Assembly: GCF_004684095.1 (NCBI RefSeq)
Contig: NZ_SRII01000001.1
Span: forward strand, 372,001 to 436,000
Direction: 5' to 3'
Source of the DNA: Hymenobacter sp. UV11
Lineage (GTDB): Bacteria; Bacteroidota; Bacteroidia; Cytophagales; Hymenobacteraceae
DNA length: 64,000 nucleotides
Part shown: positions 1-12,780 of the stretch, in pieces
How the letters are laid out: each line of letters starts with the position of its first letter
Position numbering within the stretch: position 1 is the stretch's first letter
Translations under genes and position numbers: made by a program
Notes under the pieces: model-generated
Seen by the model: the letters and a program-made list of their open reading frames with translations, nothing else
What the model was told of the DNA's origin: nothing
The model's database searches: none

Positions 1-221
1 GGCATCGTGGCTTTGAGGCGGCCGGTCGCCGCCGCCGCCAGCACCGGCTCGGCCACGCGCAGCAAGGTCGCCAGCCAGTAGGCGCGGTCCGTAACCGGCC
101 GGGGCGCGGCGAGTAGGCTGGCGGCCGTCGGCGTGGCCGACGCGGGTAGGGGTAGGGCCGCCCCCGCCGCCAGGGCCGACAGCCCCGTGGCCGCCTGCCC
201 GATGAAGTTGCGCCGCTGCAC
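1..221 (-). CDS. DUF2264 family secreted protein, N-terminal part only
   Basis: The reading frame starts at a GTG at 219-221 and runs off the left edge, so only about 73 residues are visible. It opens with a twin-arginine-like signal (QRRNFIGQAATGLSAL) followed by an Ala-rich hydrophobic stretch, suggesting Tat export. The mature start (RAYWLATLLRVAEPVLAAAA) is typical of the N-terminus of DUF2264 proteins, the same family as the full gene at 14455-16497. Only 2 bases separate it from the GH105 stop upstream, so the two are almost certainly cotranscribed. From memory, some DUF2264 members are beta-glucuronidases (CAZy GH154); that activity is not shown by the sequence here. The family call is fairly safe despite truncation. 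Confidence 0.7.
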   Translation of the reverse strand, partial: MQRRNFIGQAATGLSALAAGAALPLPASATPTAASLLAAPRPVTDRAYWLATLLRVAEPVLAAAATGRLKATM

Positions 222-223
222 GG

Positions 224-1375
224 CTACTTCAGCTTGATAACCTCCGAGCCCGCCAGCAGGAAGGCGCCGGTGCCGTACACCTCCCAGCTATCGGCCGAAA
301 AATCGCGGCGCGGGTCGGCCCCGATGGGCTGCACCCAGCCCACGCGGCCCTCGCTAGACACGCAGCGATTGAGCCCGGCCCATGCTTTTTCCACGGCGGG
401 CCGAAACGTTGCTTTGTCCAAAATGCCCTGGTTGAGGCCCCAAGCCATGGCGTAGCAGTCGAAGCCCGAGCCCGAGGCCTCGCCACCGGGGTAGGCGCTG
501 GGGTCGAGCAGGCTGGAGCGCCATAGGCCATCGGGCTGTTGCAGCTGCACTAGCCGGGCGCTCATTTCCTTAAATAAATTGACGTAAAAACTGCGGGTCG
601 GGTGGTTTTTGGGTAATTCCTGGAGAATCTGCACTAGGCCGCCCATTACCCAGCCGTTGCCGCGGCTCCAGAACACGGGCTGGCCGTTGCTCTCTTTCTT
701 GCCCTCGCCCTGGGCATTGAGCAGGTACGAGGCATCGCGCGAAAACAGGTGCTCCTGGTGGTTGAACAGCCGCCGGTACGTTTGCTGGTACAGCGTGTCG
801 TTCAGGGTTAAGTATTTGGGCTGCTTTTCGATAACAGCCACCTTTGCCAGCACTGGCGGGCCCATAAACAGCGCGTCGCACCACCACCAGGCAATGCCGT
901 GGCCGGCTACCTCGGGGCCCGGCGTGGTCCGAAACTTCTCCACCACGTCGAGCGTGGGCTGAATCATGCGCCGGTCCTTTTTGAGGCGATACAGGTTCAG
1001 GTACGTCTGGCAAATGGCGATGTCGTCGGCGTGGTCGTAGCGGGCGCCGGGCTGCCAGTGGGTGCGCTCGCCCAGGGCCATGAGCGAGTCGAGCAGCAGC
1101 GGCGACTTGGTGGTTTGGTAGGCCGCAAACACGCCCGAGTAGAACGCGCCGTTGGTCCAGTCGGTGGGGGCGTGGCGGGGGTTGGCCAGCTGCCAGCGCG
1201 CCGTTTTTAGCAGCATTTGCTTGATGTAGGCGGGCTGAAACAGCGCCTTGTCGGCGGCTTGCGCCGTGCTGCGGTGGGGTAGGGCCAGGGCCAGCAGCAG
1301 GCCCATTAAAACAGAGCGAAAGGAAGAAAACCAGCGGGTGCCGTGCATGAGGGAGGGTGGGAAAAGAGCAAGCAA
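224..1375 (-). CDS. Glycoside hydrolase family 105/88, unsaturated uronyl hydrolase
   Basis: This is an exported (alpha/alpha)6-barrel hydrolase of the YteR/YesR type, which removes 4,5-unsaturated uronic acids left by polysaccharide lyases. A signal peptide (residues about 15-39, ending AQA) precedes the barrel. Family landmarks are HADDIAICQTYLNLY, WWWCDALFMGPPVLA (with the Asp matching the proposed catalytic Asp), FWSRGNGWVMGGL and the SGSGFDCYAMAWGLNQG segment near the C-terminus. The length of 383 residues is normal. The second Met (codon 11, coordinate 1345) is a plausible alternative start. It lies downstream of the hybrid regulator and 2 bases before the DUF2264 gene, in the regulator-proximal arm of the PUL. 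In arabinogalactan PULs such enzymes remove unsaturated glucuronate; rhamnogalacturonan is the alternative substrate. Confidence 0.88.
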   Translation of the reverse strand: MLALFPPSLMHGTRWFSSFRSVLMGLLLALALPHRSTAQAADKALFQPAYIKQMLLKTARWQLANPRHAPTDWTNGAFYSGVFAAYQTTKSPLLLDSLMALGERTHWQPGARYDHADDIAICQTYLNLYRLKKDRRMIQPTLDVVEKFRTTPGPEVAGHGIAWWWCDALFMGPPVLAKVAVIEKQPKYLTLNDTLYQQTYRRLFNHQEHLFSRDASYLLNAQGEGKKESNGQPVFWSRGNGWVMGGLVQILQELPKNHPTRSFYVNLFKEMSARLVQLQQPDGLWRSSLLDPSAYPGGEASGSGFDCYAMAWGLNQGILDKATFRPAVEKAWAGLNRCVSSEGRVGWVQPIGADPRRDFSADSWEVYGTGAFLLAGSEVIKLK

Positions 1376-1520
1376 AAAAGCCGGGACGCGGGCCCCGAAA
1401 GTAAGGGCAATACTACGCCCCTATGCCCAATTGGGGCCGGGGTATTTCGGGCAGTTACGGGGTGTTTATTCGCCTCTGCCGTGCCCTACCCCTCTCTGGA
1501 GGAGGTCAAGAGTAGGGGGC

Positions 1521-1603
1521 AATTAGTAGAGGCACAACATTTTGTGTCTCGTCGGTGATAAACAAGTGCCAGCAACGACGAGACACAAAATGTTGTGTCT
1601 CTA

Positions 1604-1609
<6 letters not shown>
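1521..1609. repeat. GTAG-headed twin-hairpin repeat (REP-pair-like)
   Basis: Two 34-base arms (1521-1554 and 1576-1609) are inverted copies differing at one base and separated by 21 bases. Each arm can also fold alone: a GTAG head is followed by AGACACAA-CATT-TTGTGTCT, a perfect 8-bp hairpin. The right arm contains the stop codon of the hybrid regulator gene (1604-1606). The unit could act as a 3' terminator or stability element for that gene. Confidence 0.9.
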
Positions 1610-5905
<4,296 letters not shown>

Positions 5906-6052
5906 CGCCGGCGGGGGCAGCGTAGCCAGCCAGCACCCTAAGGTAAGTCGCTCGCCCTCGCCCCGCTACCCCGGCCGCCTGGTTGAGGCCGGGCTCGCCG
6001 CCTTTTCGCGGGGGTAGTCAATTTCGTCCCCCTTTTCAGCGAAAATGCCCCC

Positions 6053-6082
6053 TTTCGCCGCTGGGGGCGGCCGGTACTTTTG
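6053..6082 (+). promoter_or_regulatory. Candidate Bacteroidota-type promoter for the GH35 gene
   Basis: TACTTTTG at 6075-6082 fits the phylum -7 element (TAnnTTTG). A TTTC 18 bases upstream (6053-6056) is one mismatch and one base of spacing from the ideal TTTG-N19. It lies about 95 bases before the GH35 start in the regulator/GH35 spacer. Confidence 0.4.
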
Positions 6083-6177
6083 CCTGACTAGGTGGCTGCG
6101 CTGGCGCGGCTGCCGGCCGCTGGCATAGTGGCTTCGCTACGCCGGCCGGCCTATTCTCCCACCCAGCCCTACTTCTC

Positions 6178-8028
6178 GTGCGGTATTTTTTTCTTCTAGT
6201 ACTGCTCGGCGGTCTGGGCTGGTGCCCGGCGCAAGCCCAGGCCCCGGCGGCCCGCCACACGTTTGCGCTGGGGCCCACCGATTTTCTGCTTGATGGCAAG
6301 CCCCTGCAAATGATTTCGGGCGAGCTGCATTACCCCCGTATTCCGCGCGAAGCCTGGCGCGCCCGCCTCAAAATGGCCAAGGCGATGGGCCTCAACACCA
6401 TCGGCACTTACGTGTTCTGGAACGTGCACGAGCCCCAGCCCGGCCAGTACGACTTCACGGGTAATAACGACGTGGCGGCCTTCGTGCGCATGGCCCAGCA
6501 GGAAGGCCTGTGGGTGATACTGCGGCCCAGCCCCTACGTGTGCGCCGAGTGGGAATTTGGCGGCTACCCCTACTGGCTCCAGAACGTGCCCGGCCTGAAG
6601 GTGCGCAGCCAGGAGCCGCAGTACGTGGCCGCCTACAAGCGCTACATCGAGGCCGTGGGCAAGCAGCTGGCCCCGCTGCAAGTGGGCCACGGCGGGCCGG
6701 TGCTCATGGTGCAGGTCGAGAACGAGTACGGCTCTTATGGTTCTGATAAGCAGTATTTAGCGCTCAATAAAAAGCTGTTTGAAGACGCTGGCTTCGATGG
6801 CGTGCTCTACACCTGCGACCCCGTAGCCGACGTGGCCAAGGGCCACCTGCCCGGCCTGCTGCCCGCCGTGAACGGCACCGACAAGCCCGCCGAAATTCGC
6901 CGGCTGGTGCGCGCCAACCACGATGGCCAAGGCCCCTACTACGTGGCCGAGTGGTACCCGGCGTGGTTCGACTGGTGGGGCGCCCCGCACCACACCGTGC
7001 CCGCCGCCCGCTACACGCCGGGCCTCGACTCGGTGCTGCGGGCCGGCATGAGCATCAACATGTACATGTTTCACGGCGGCACCACGCGGGCCTTCCTAAA
7101 CGGGGCCAACTACAAGGGCGACACCTCGCACTACGAGCCCCAGGTGAGCAGCTACGACTACGACGCGCCCCTCGACGAGGCCGGCAACCCCACGGCCAAG
7201 TTCCGCGCCTTCCGCGCGGTTATTGCGAAGTATCGGCCTGCCGGGGCCGCGCCCCTACCCCCCGTGCCGGCCGCCAAGCCCAGCGCCGCGCTGCCCGCCC
7301 TGCAATTGACCCAATACGCCAGCCTGCTCGGCCACCTGCCCGCGCCCGTGGCCAGCCCTACCCCCCTCACCTTCGAGCAGCTCAAGCAGGCCTACGGCTT
7401 CGTGCTGTACCGCGCCACGGTGCCGGGCGGCCGGAGTGAAGTATTGAAAATCAATGACCTGCGCGACTATGCTGTGGTGCTGGTAAATGGCCGCCGGGTG
7501 GGCACCCTCGACCGCCGCCTGCGCCAGGACAGCCTGCGCCTGGCCCTGCCCGCCGGCCCGGTGCAGCTCGATATTCTGGTCGAAAACCTGGGCCGCATCA
7601 ACTTCGGCGCGTACTTGCTCCAGAACAACAAGGGCATTACCCGGCGCGTGCTGCTGGGCGGCCGGGAGGTGACGGGCTGGCGCATGTACGGCCTGCCTTT
7701 TGCCCAGGCGCCCACCGTGGCGGCCGGCAGCCCTACCCCCGCCGCGGCCAGCGGCCCGGTGCTGCGCGCTGCCACCTTCACGCTGGCCCAGCCCATCGAT
7801 ACCTACCTCGATATGCGCCAGTGGGGCAAGGGCGTGGTGTGGCTGAATGGCCACAACCTGGGCCGCTACTGGGCCATCGGCCCGCAGCAAACGCTGTACG
7901 TGCCCGCCGAGTGGTTGCGCAAGGGGACGAACGACATCAAAGTGCTGGAGCTGCTGCGGCCCGAGCAAACGGCCCTGCGCTTCCTGGACCATCCTATTCT
8001 CAGCGAGCTGAGTGGGCCTCAGCCTTGA
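6178..8028 (+). CDS. Glycoside hydrolase family 35 beta-galactosidase
   Basis: An exported beta-galactosidase of 616 residues. A short signal peptide (ends AQAQA, about residue 22) is followed by the GH35 barrel, with hallmarks MISGELHYPRIPREAW, GLNTIGTYVFWNVHEP and LRPSPYVCAEWEFGGYP. The acid/base is Glu about 183 in VQVENEYGSYG and the nucleophile Glu about 258 in VAEWYPAWFDWWG. C-terminal jelly-roll domains carry the GRVGTLDRR and GVVWLNGHNLGRYW motifs. The start is a GTG; no ATG fits the signal peptide. It is the first gene of the plus-strand PUL arm, divergent from the HTCS. It probably removes terminal beta-galactose from side chains in the periplasm. Confidence 0.93.
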   Translation: MRYFFLLVLLGGLGWCPAQAQAPAARHTFALGPTDFLLDGKPLQMISGELHYPRIPREAWRARLKMAKAMGLNTIGTYVFWNVHEPQPGQYDFTGNNDVAAFVRMAQQEGLWVILRPSPYVCAEWEFGGYPYWLQNVPGLKVRSQEPQYVAAYKRYIEAVGKQLAPLQVGHGGPVLMVQVENEYGSYGSDKQYLALNKKLFEDAGFDGVLYTCDPVADVAKGHLPGLLPAVNGTDKPAEIRRLVRANHDGQGPYYVAEWYPAWFDWWGAPHHTVPAARYTPGLDSVLRAGMSINMYMFHGGTTRAFLNGANYKGDTSHYEPQVSSYDYDAPLDEAGNPTAKFRAFRAVIAKYRPAGAAPLPPVPAAKPSAALPALQLTQYASLLGHLPAPVASPTPLTFEQLKQAYGFVLYRATVPGGRSEVLKINDLRDYAVVLVNGRRVGTLDRRLRQDSLRLALPAGPVQLDILVENLGRINFGAYLLQNNKGITRRVLLGGREVTGWRMYGLPFAQAPTVAAGSPTPAAASGPVLRAATFTLAQPIDTYLDMRQWGKGVVWLNGHNLGRYWAIGPQQTLYVPAEWLRKGTNDIKVLELLRPEQTALRFLDHPILSELSGPQP

Positions 8029-8069
8029 GGGAGATGAGTTTTCAGCTGAACCATATACTCTTCGCGGCT

Positions 8070-8191
8070 CACCTCACCCCCTAGCCCCCTCTCCAAAAGA
8101 GAGGGGGAACTAGTTATAAACCAAATTTTTATAATTAGAACTAAAAACTAGTCCCCCCTCTCTTTTGGAGAGGGGGCTAGGGGGTGAGGTG
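8070..8191. repeat. Twin-hairpin repeat, CTCACCCCCTAG class
   Basis: Inverted arms of about 45 bases begin CACCTCACCCCCTAG and end in the reverse complement at 8191, with an A/T-rich centre. Each arm contains its own hairpin, CCCCCTCTC-caaaa-GAGAGGGGG. It fills most of the spacer between the GH35 and GH43 genes and could attenuate transcription between them. Confidence 0.9.
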
Positions 8192-8227
8192 CCCCGCAGA
8201 GGGCGACCACTCCTCCACCCTTCCACC

Positions 8228-9379
8228 ATGAAAAAGCCCTTCCTCTTTGCTGTGCTGCTGGCGCTGGCCGGCCCCGCCGCTGCCCAAAAGCTTACCGCCT
8301 TTCACCCCGGCGCGGTGTGGCCCGATAACCACGGCACGCACCTCAACGCCCACGGCGCGGGCGTGCTCTTTGATAAGGGCCGCTACTACCTCTTTGGCGA
8401 GCACAAAATAGCCGGCCTCACCGGCAACCGTGCCCAGGTGGGCGTGCACTGCTACTCGTCCAGGGACCTCTACAACTGGCGCGACGAGGGCATTGCGCTG
8501 GCCGTGGCCCCGGCCGGCTCGGGCTCCGAAATCGAGCAAGGCTGCGTGCTGGAGCGGCCCAAGGTGGTGTTCAATAAAAAGACCGGGCAGTATGTGATGT
8601 GGTTTCACCTGGAGCTGAAGGGCCGGGGCTACGCCGCCGCCCGCACTGCCGTGGCCGTGAGCGGTAAAGCCACCGGGCCCTACCGCTACGTGCGCTCGTA
8701 CCGGCCCGGCGCGGGGCAGTGGCCGCTGGGCTTTCAGGAGGCCTGGAAGCAACCCCTACCCGGCGAAAAAGACCTGAAGTGGTGGACGCCCGACTGGTAC
8801 CGCGCCGTGGCCGAGGGCCTGTTCGTGCGCCGCGACTTTGCCCAGGGTCAGATGGCCCGCGACATGACCATCTTCGTGGATGACGATGGCAAGGCCTACC
8901 ACGTCAGCGCCTCCGAAGACAACCTGACGCTGCACCTGGCCGAGCTCACCACCGACTACCAGGATTTTACGGGCCGCTGGAACACCATTGCGCCGGCCGG
9001 CCACAACGAGGCGCCCGCCCTGTGCAAGCGCGGCGGCAAGTACTACCTGCTCACGAGCGGCTGCACCGGCTGGGCGCCCAATGCGGCGCGCTCCTTCGTG
9101 GCCAGCTCCATCTGGGGGCCGTGGCAGGCGCTGGGCAACCCCGCCGTGGGGCCCGATGCTGACTCTACCTTTCACTCCCAGAGCACCGCCATTTTGCCGG
9201 TGGCCGGCCGGCCCGACGCCTTCCTGTTTATGGCCGACCGCTGGGTGCCCAAGAACCCCATCGACGGGCGCTACATCTGGCTGCCGCTCACCTTTGAGGA
9301 CGGCCGCCCCCGCCTGCGCTGGGCCGACACCTGGACGCTGGGCGTGTTTGACCAGCCCCGCCCGGCGGCCACGCAGTAG
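8228..9379 (+). CDS. Glycoside hydrolase family 43, exo-beta-1,3-galactanase-like
   Basis: A secreted five-bladed propeller hydrolase of 383 residues. The chosen ATG opens a clean signal peptide (MKKPFLFAVLLALAGPAAAQ); a longer reading frame to 8165 runs through the repeat and is unlikely to be translated. The N-terminal WPDNHGTHLNAHGAG...GRYYLFGE block and the later HNEAPALCKRGGKYYLL followed by SGCTGWAPN are typical of the GH43 branch that includes bacterial and fungal exo-beta-1,3-galactanases (subfamilies 24/34 by recollection). The Glu of NEAP is the likely catalytic acid. In this PUL it would trim the beta-1,3-galactan backbone. The fold is secure; the exact specificity is inferred. Confidence 0.85.
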   Translation: MKKPFLFAVLLALAGPAAAQKLTAFHPGAVWPDNHGTHLNAHGAGVLFDKGRYYLFGEHKIAGLTGNRAQVGVHCYSSRDLYNWRDEGIALAVAPAGSGSEIEQGCVLERPKVVFNKKTGQYVMWFHLELKGRGYAAARTAVAVSGKATGPYRYVRSYRPGAGQWPLGFQEAWKQPLPGEKDLKWWTPDWYRAVAEGLFVRRDFAQGQMARDMTIFVDDDGKAYHVSASEDNLTLHLAELTTDYQDFTGRWNTIAPAGHNEAPALCKRGGKYYLLTSGCTGWAPNAARSFVASSIWGPWQALGNPAVGPDADSTFHSQSTAILPVAGRPDAFLFMADRWVPKNPIDGRYIWLPLTFEDGRPRLRWADTWTLGVFDQPRPAATQ

Positions 9380-9698
9380 CCCCGGCCTGGGGCGGGCTGC
9401 TGGCAAGCGCGACTGCGCTCGGTAGCAGGATAAAGAACTGATTTACTGCCTGCCAACCTGAGCTAGTGGCCTGGTTAAAGGCAGCCGGAGACTACAGGAG
9501 GGTAGGGGGCAATTTACCCCCTTCTTTTGCTTAAAATACCCCCCTTAGCCTCCCCGGCTAGCCTGGTACTTTTACCCCTGCCTTCGGCTCCTACCCCCCT
9601 GCGGTGGGCCGAAGGCGGCGCCTCGCGGCCATCCTCCTTCGCTACTCCATTTTTCCCACCCCAGGCTGGCTTTGGCTGGTCTAAAACTCCCCTTACCT
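9380..9698. other. Spacer before susC with a weak promoter candidate
   Basis: No gene is seen. TACTTTTA at 9567-9574 resembles a -7 element, with TTAG (9545-9548) 18 bases upstream in place of TTTG. This is the only reasonable promoter before susC and it is weak. Two CCCTACCCC-type words (near 9502 and 9591) lie in the spacer. No terminator hairpin with a T-run was found after the GH43 gene. Confidence 0.4.
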
Positions 9699-12600
9699 AT
9701 GCAGGTAAAGTCTCTACTATTATGCGGGGCATTGCTGCCGGCTGCCGTTGCGGCAGCCCCGGTTTCGCTGGCCAGCCCCGGCTGGCCGGGCGCCGAATTG
9801 CGGCAGCCCACGGCCGACATCACCGTGACGGGCAAGGTGCTCGACGAAAAGCAAGCGGGCCTGCCCGGCGCCACGGTCGTGCTGAAGGGCACCTCGTTGG
9901 GAGCCAACACCGACGCTGACGGCAACTTTAGCCTGCGCGTACCCGACGGCACGGCCAGCCCTACCCTCGTAATTTCCTCCATCGGCTACGTGCGGCAGGA
10001 AATTGCCCTGAACGGGCGCACCAACCTGACGGTGAGCCTGGTCGCCAATACGCAGGACCTCAACGAGGTAGTAGTGGTAGGCTACGGCACCCAGAAGCGC
10101 TCGGACATTACCGGCTCGGTGGCTTCGGTGCGGCAGGACCGCCTGGAGAAGATTCCGGTGGCCAACGTGGCGCAGGCGCTGGAAGGCGCAGTGGCGGGCG
10201 TGAACATCAGCACCACTTCGAGCCTGCCCGGTACGCAGCCCGCCATCAATATCCGCGGGGTGCGCTCCATCACGGCCAATACCTCGCCGTACCTCATCGT
10301 GGACGGGCTGCCGTTTCCTGGCACGCTCAACGACATCAACTCCAACGACATTGCCTCGATTGAGGTGCTGAAGGATGCCAGCTCGACGGCCATCTACGGC
10401 ACGCGTGGTTCCAACGGGGTTATCCTCATCACGACCAAGCGCGGCAAAACCGGCAAGCCCGAGATTCGCTACAACGGCTACGCCGGGCCCGAGTATCTGG
10501 TGTATAAGCTGCACCCGCTCGACGGGCCAGCCTATGCGCAGAAGTACCAGGACTATGCCACGCAGCGTGGCCTGACGCTCACGCAGGCCCTTCCCAATTA
10601 CACGGAGGTGACCAACCTGCAGGCGGGCAAAACGGTGGACTGGATGCAGGAAATCCGGCAGCAGGGCTTGGTGCAGGACCACAACCTATCCATTTCGGGC
10701 GGCACCGATAACGTGCGGTACTTCGTGGGCGGTGAGCTGTTCAAGCAGCGCGGGGTGATTAAAGGCTTCCAGTTTCAGCGCATCAACGTGCGGGCCAACG
10801 TCGACGCCAACATCACGCCCTGGCTGCGGATAGGCACTTCGTCGTTCTTCTCCAGCAACAACGATGGCGGCGGCCGGGCCAACCTGTCGCTGGCCCAGGT
10901 AACCAGCCCCTACGGCAATGAATACAACGCCGACGGCACGGTGACAGTGTACCCGGAGCTGCCGGAGCTGCTGATTAAGAACCCACTAGCCTCGCTGACT
11001 ACCAACCGCGAAAGCGTGATAAACCAGCTCACGGGCACGGGCTACGCCGAGGTAGACCTGCCGCTGAAAGGCCTGCGCTACCGCCTCAACGGCACTTATT
11101 CGTACCGCCCCTACCGCTACGCCTACTACGAGGGCCGGCAGTTTGGCAACAACTACGGCGCCGCGCAGCTCCTGAACGAGGAGCGGCACAACTACACGGT
11201 GGAGAATATCCTGAGCTACAACCGCGACTTTGGCAAGCACCACGTGGATGTCACGGCGCTCTACAGCGCCCAGCAGAATACCTACTTTACCACTACCGAG
11301 AACGGCAGCGGCTACATCAACGACCAGACGGGCTACAACGGCATCGGGGGCGGCTCGCTCTCGCCTACCCTCAGCTCGTACAGCGAGCGCCGGGCGCTGC
11401 TCTCGCAGATGGCCCGCATCAACTACAACTACGACAGTCGCTACCTGCTCACGGCCACGGCCCGCCGCGATGGCTCGACGGTGTTCGGCGCCAATACCAG
11501 CAAGTACGGGGTGTTTCCCTCGGTGGCCGTGGGCTGGAACGTGGCCAACGAGGCCTTCCTGAAGGACAACCGCGTGCTGAACGTGCTGAAGCTGCGCTTC
11601 TCGGTGGGCACCACCGGCAATGAGGGCATCAACCCCTACCAGACCATCACGGGCCTGACGCAGCTGCAGTACGCCTACAACGGGGTAACGGCTACCGGCC
11701 TGCGAGCCAACGTGCTGGGCAATGCCAATTTGAAGTGGGAGCGCACCACCAGTACCAATTACGCCGTGGACTTCGGCCTGTTGGGTAACCGCATCACCGG
11801 TACGGTGGAATACTACGACGCCAAAACCAGCGACCTGCTCCTGAACCGCGCCCTACCCATCATCACCGGCTACGGCTCGATTCTGGACAACGTGGGCGCG
11901 GTGCGCAACCAAGGCGTGGACGTGACGTTGACCACGGCCAACATCCAGACTTCGGCCTTCACCTGGGAAACCAACTTCAACTTCTCGGCCGTGCGCAACC
12001 GCGTAACGCAGGTTTATGGCACCGGCGGCGACGACATTGGTAACAACCTGTTTATCGGCAAGCCCTTGTTTGGTATCTACTCCTACGTGAAAACCGGCGT
12101 GTGGCAGCAGGGGGAGGACGTGAGCAAGCAAGACCCCTCGGCCAAGCCCGGCGACCTGAAGTTTGCCGACCTCAACGGCGACGGCGTGATAAACGCCCTC
12201 GACCGTCAGTACCTGGGCTCGTCCATCCCCGACTGGCAGGGCGGTATCACCAACACATTTACTTACAAAGGCCTGAGTCTGCGGGTGTTCTTCCAAACGG
12301 CGCAGGGCATCCTGAAAAGCAACGGCAACCTGAGCTTCGCGGACCTGGGCGGGCGCGTTAACACGCCGCAGGAAATTGGCTACTGGACGCCTCAGAACGG
12401 CAGCCAGGACCGCCCCGGCCTCAACTACACCAACCCCCGCGGCTACAGCTACCCCAGCAGCGCCAGCTACACCCGCCTCAAGGACGTGACGCTCAGCTAC
12501 AACTTCCCGGCCGCCATTACCGAGAAGCTGCACTTGGGGTCGCTGTCGGTGTACCTCAGCGGGCGCAACCTCTATACCTGGACGCCCTGGATAGGCTGGG

Positions 12601-12749
12601 ACCCCGAGCAGAACTACACCCTGGGCAACGGCACGGGCAACGTGGACAATCCGACTTCGAGCAACGTCATCAACGCCACCAGCACCACTTATCTCAACTA
12701 CCCCAACACGCGCACCTTCGTGGCTGGCCTGAACGTGAGCCTGCGCTAA
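9699..12749 (+). CDS. SusC-like TonB-linked outer-membrane transporter
   Basis: The TonB-dependent importer of the PUL, about 1016 residues. A signal peptide (MQVKSLLLCGALLPAAVAAA) is followed by a carboxypeptidase-regulatory-like domain (ITVTGKVLDEKQAGLPGATV, about 45-125), the linker VVVVGYGTQKRSDITGSV, a plug domain (PYLIVDGLPF, IASIEVLKDASSTAIYGTRG, GVILITTKRG) and a long barrel ending in an aromatic-poor LNVSLR strand. A reading frame start 27 bases upstream gives MAGLKLPLP and is less natural. It forms an operon with susD 31 bases downstream. The pair should bind and import galactan-rich oligosaccharides released at the surface. Family assignment is certain; the substrate is inferred from neighbours. 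Confidence 0.96.
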   Translation: MQVKSLLLCGALLPAAVAAAPVSLASPGWPGAELRQPTADITVTGKVLDEKQAGLPGATVVLKGTSLGANTDADGNFSLRVPDGTASPTLVISSIGYVRQEIALNGRTNLTVSLVANTQDLNEVVVVGYGTQKRSDITGSVASVRQDRLEKIPVANVAQALEGAVAGVNISTTSSLPGTQPAINIRGVRSITANTSPYLIVDGLPFPGTLNDINSNDIASIEVLKDASSTAIYGTRGSNGVILITTKRGKTGKPEIRYNGYAGPEYLVYKLHPLDGPAYAQKYQDYATQRGLTLTQALPNYTEVTNLQAGKTVDWMQEIRQQGLVQDHNLSISGGTDNVRYFVGGELFKQRGVIKGFQFQRINVRANVDANITPWLRIGTSSFFSSNNDGGGRANLSLAQVTSPYGNEYNADGTVTVYPELPELLIKNPLASLTTNRESVINQLTGTGYAEVDLPLKGLRYRLNGTYSYRPYRYAYYEGRQFGNNYGAAQLLNEERHNYTVENILSYNRDFGKHHVDVTALYSAQQNTYFTTTENGSGYINDQTGYNGIGGGSLSPTLSSYSERRALLSQMARINYNYDSRYLLTATARRDGSTVFGANTSKYGVFPSVAVGWNVANEAFLKDNRVLNVLKLRFSVGTTGNEGINPYQTITGLTQLQYAYNGVTATGLRANVLGNANLKWERTTSTNYAVDFGLLGNRITGTVEYYDAKTSDLLLNRALPIITGYGSILDNVGAVRNQGVDVTLTTANIQTSAFTWETNFNFSAVRNRVTQVYGTGGDDIGNNLFIGKPLFGIYSYVKTGVWQQGEDVSKQDPSAKPGDLKFADLNGDGVINALDRQYLGSSIPDWQGGITNTFTYKGLSLRVFFQTAQGILKSNGNLSFADLGGRVNTPQEIGYWTPQNGSQDRPGLNYTNPRGYSYPSSASYTRLKDVTLSYNFPAAITEKLHLGSLSVYLSGRNLYTWTPWIGWDPEQNYTLGNGTGNVDNPTSSNVINATSTTYLNYPNTRTFVAGLNVSLR

Positions 12750-12780
12750 CCCCTTCTCGCACCCGATTTACTTCTTGGAT

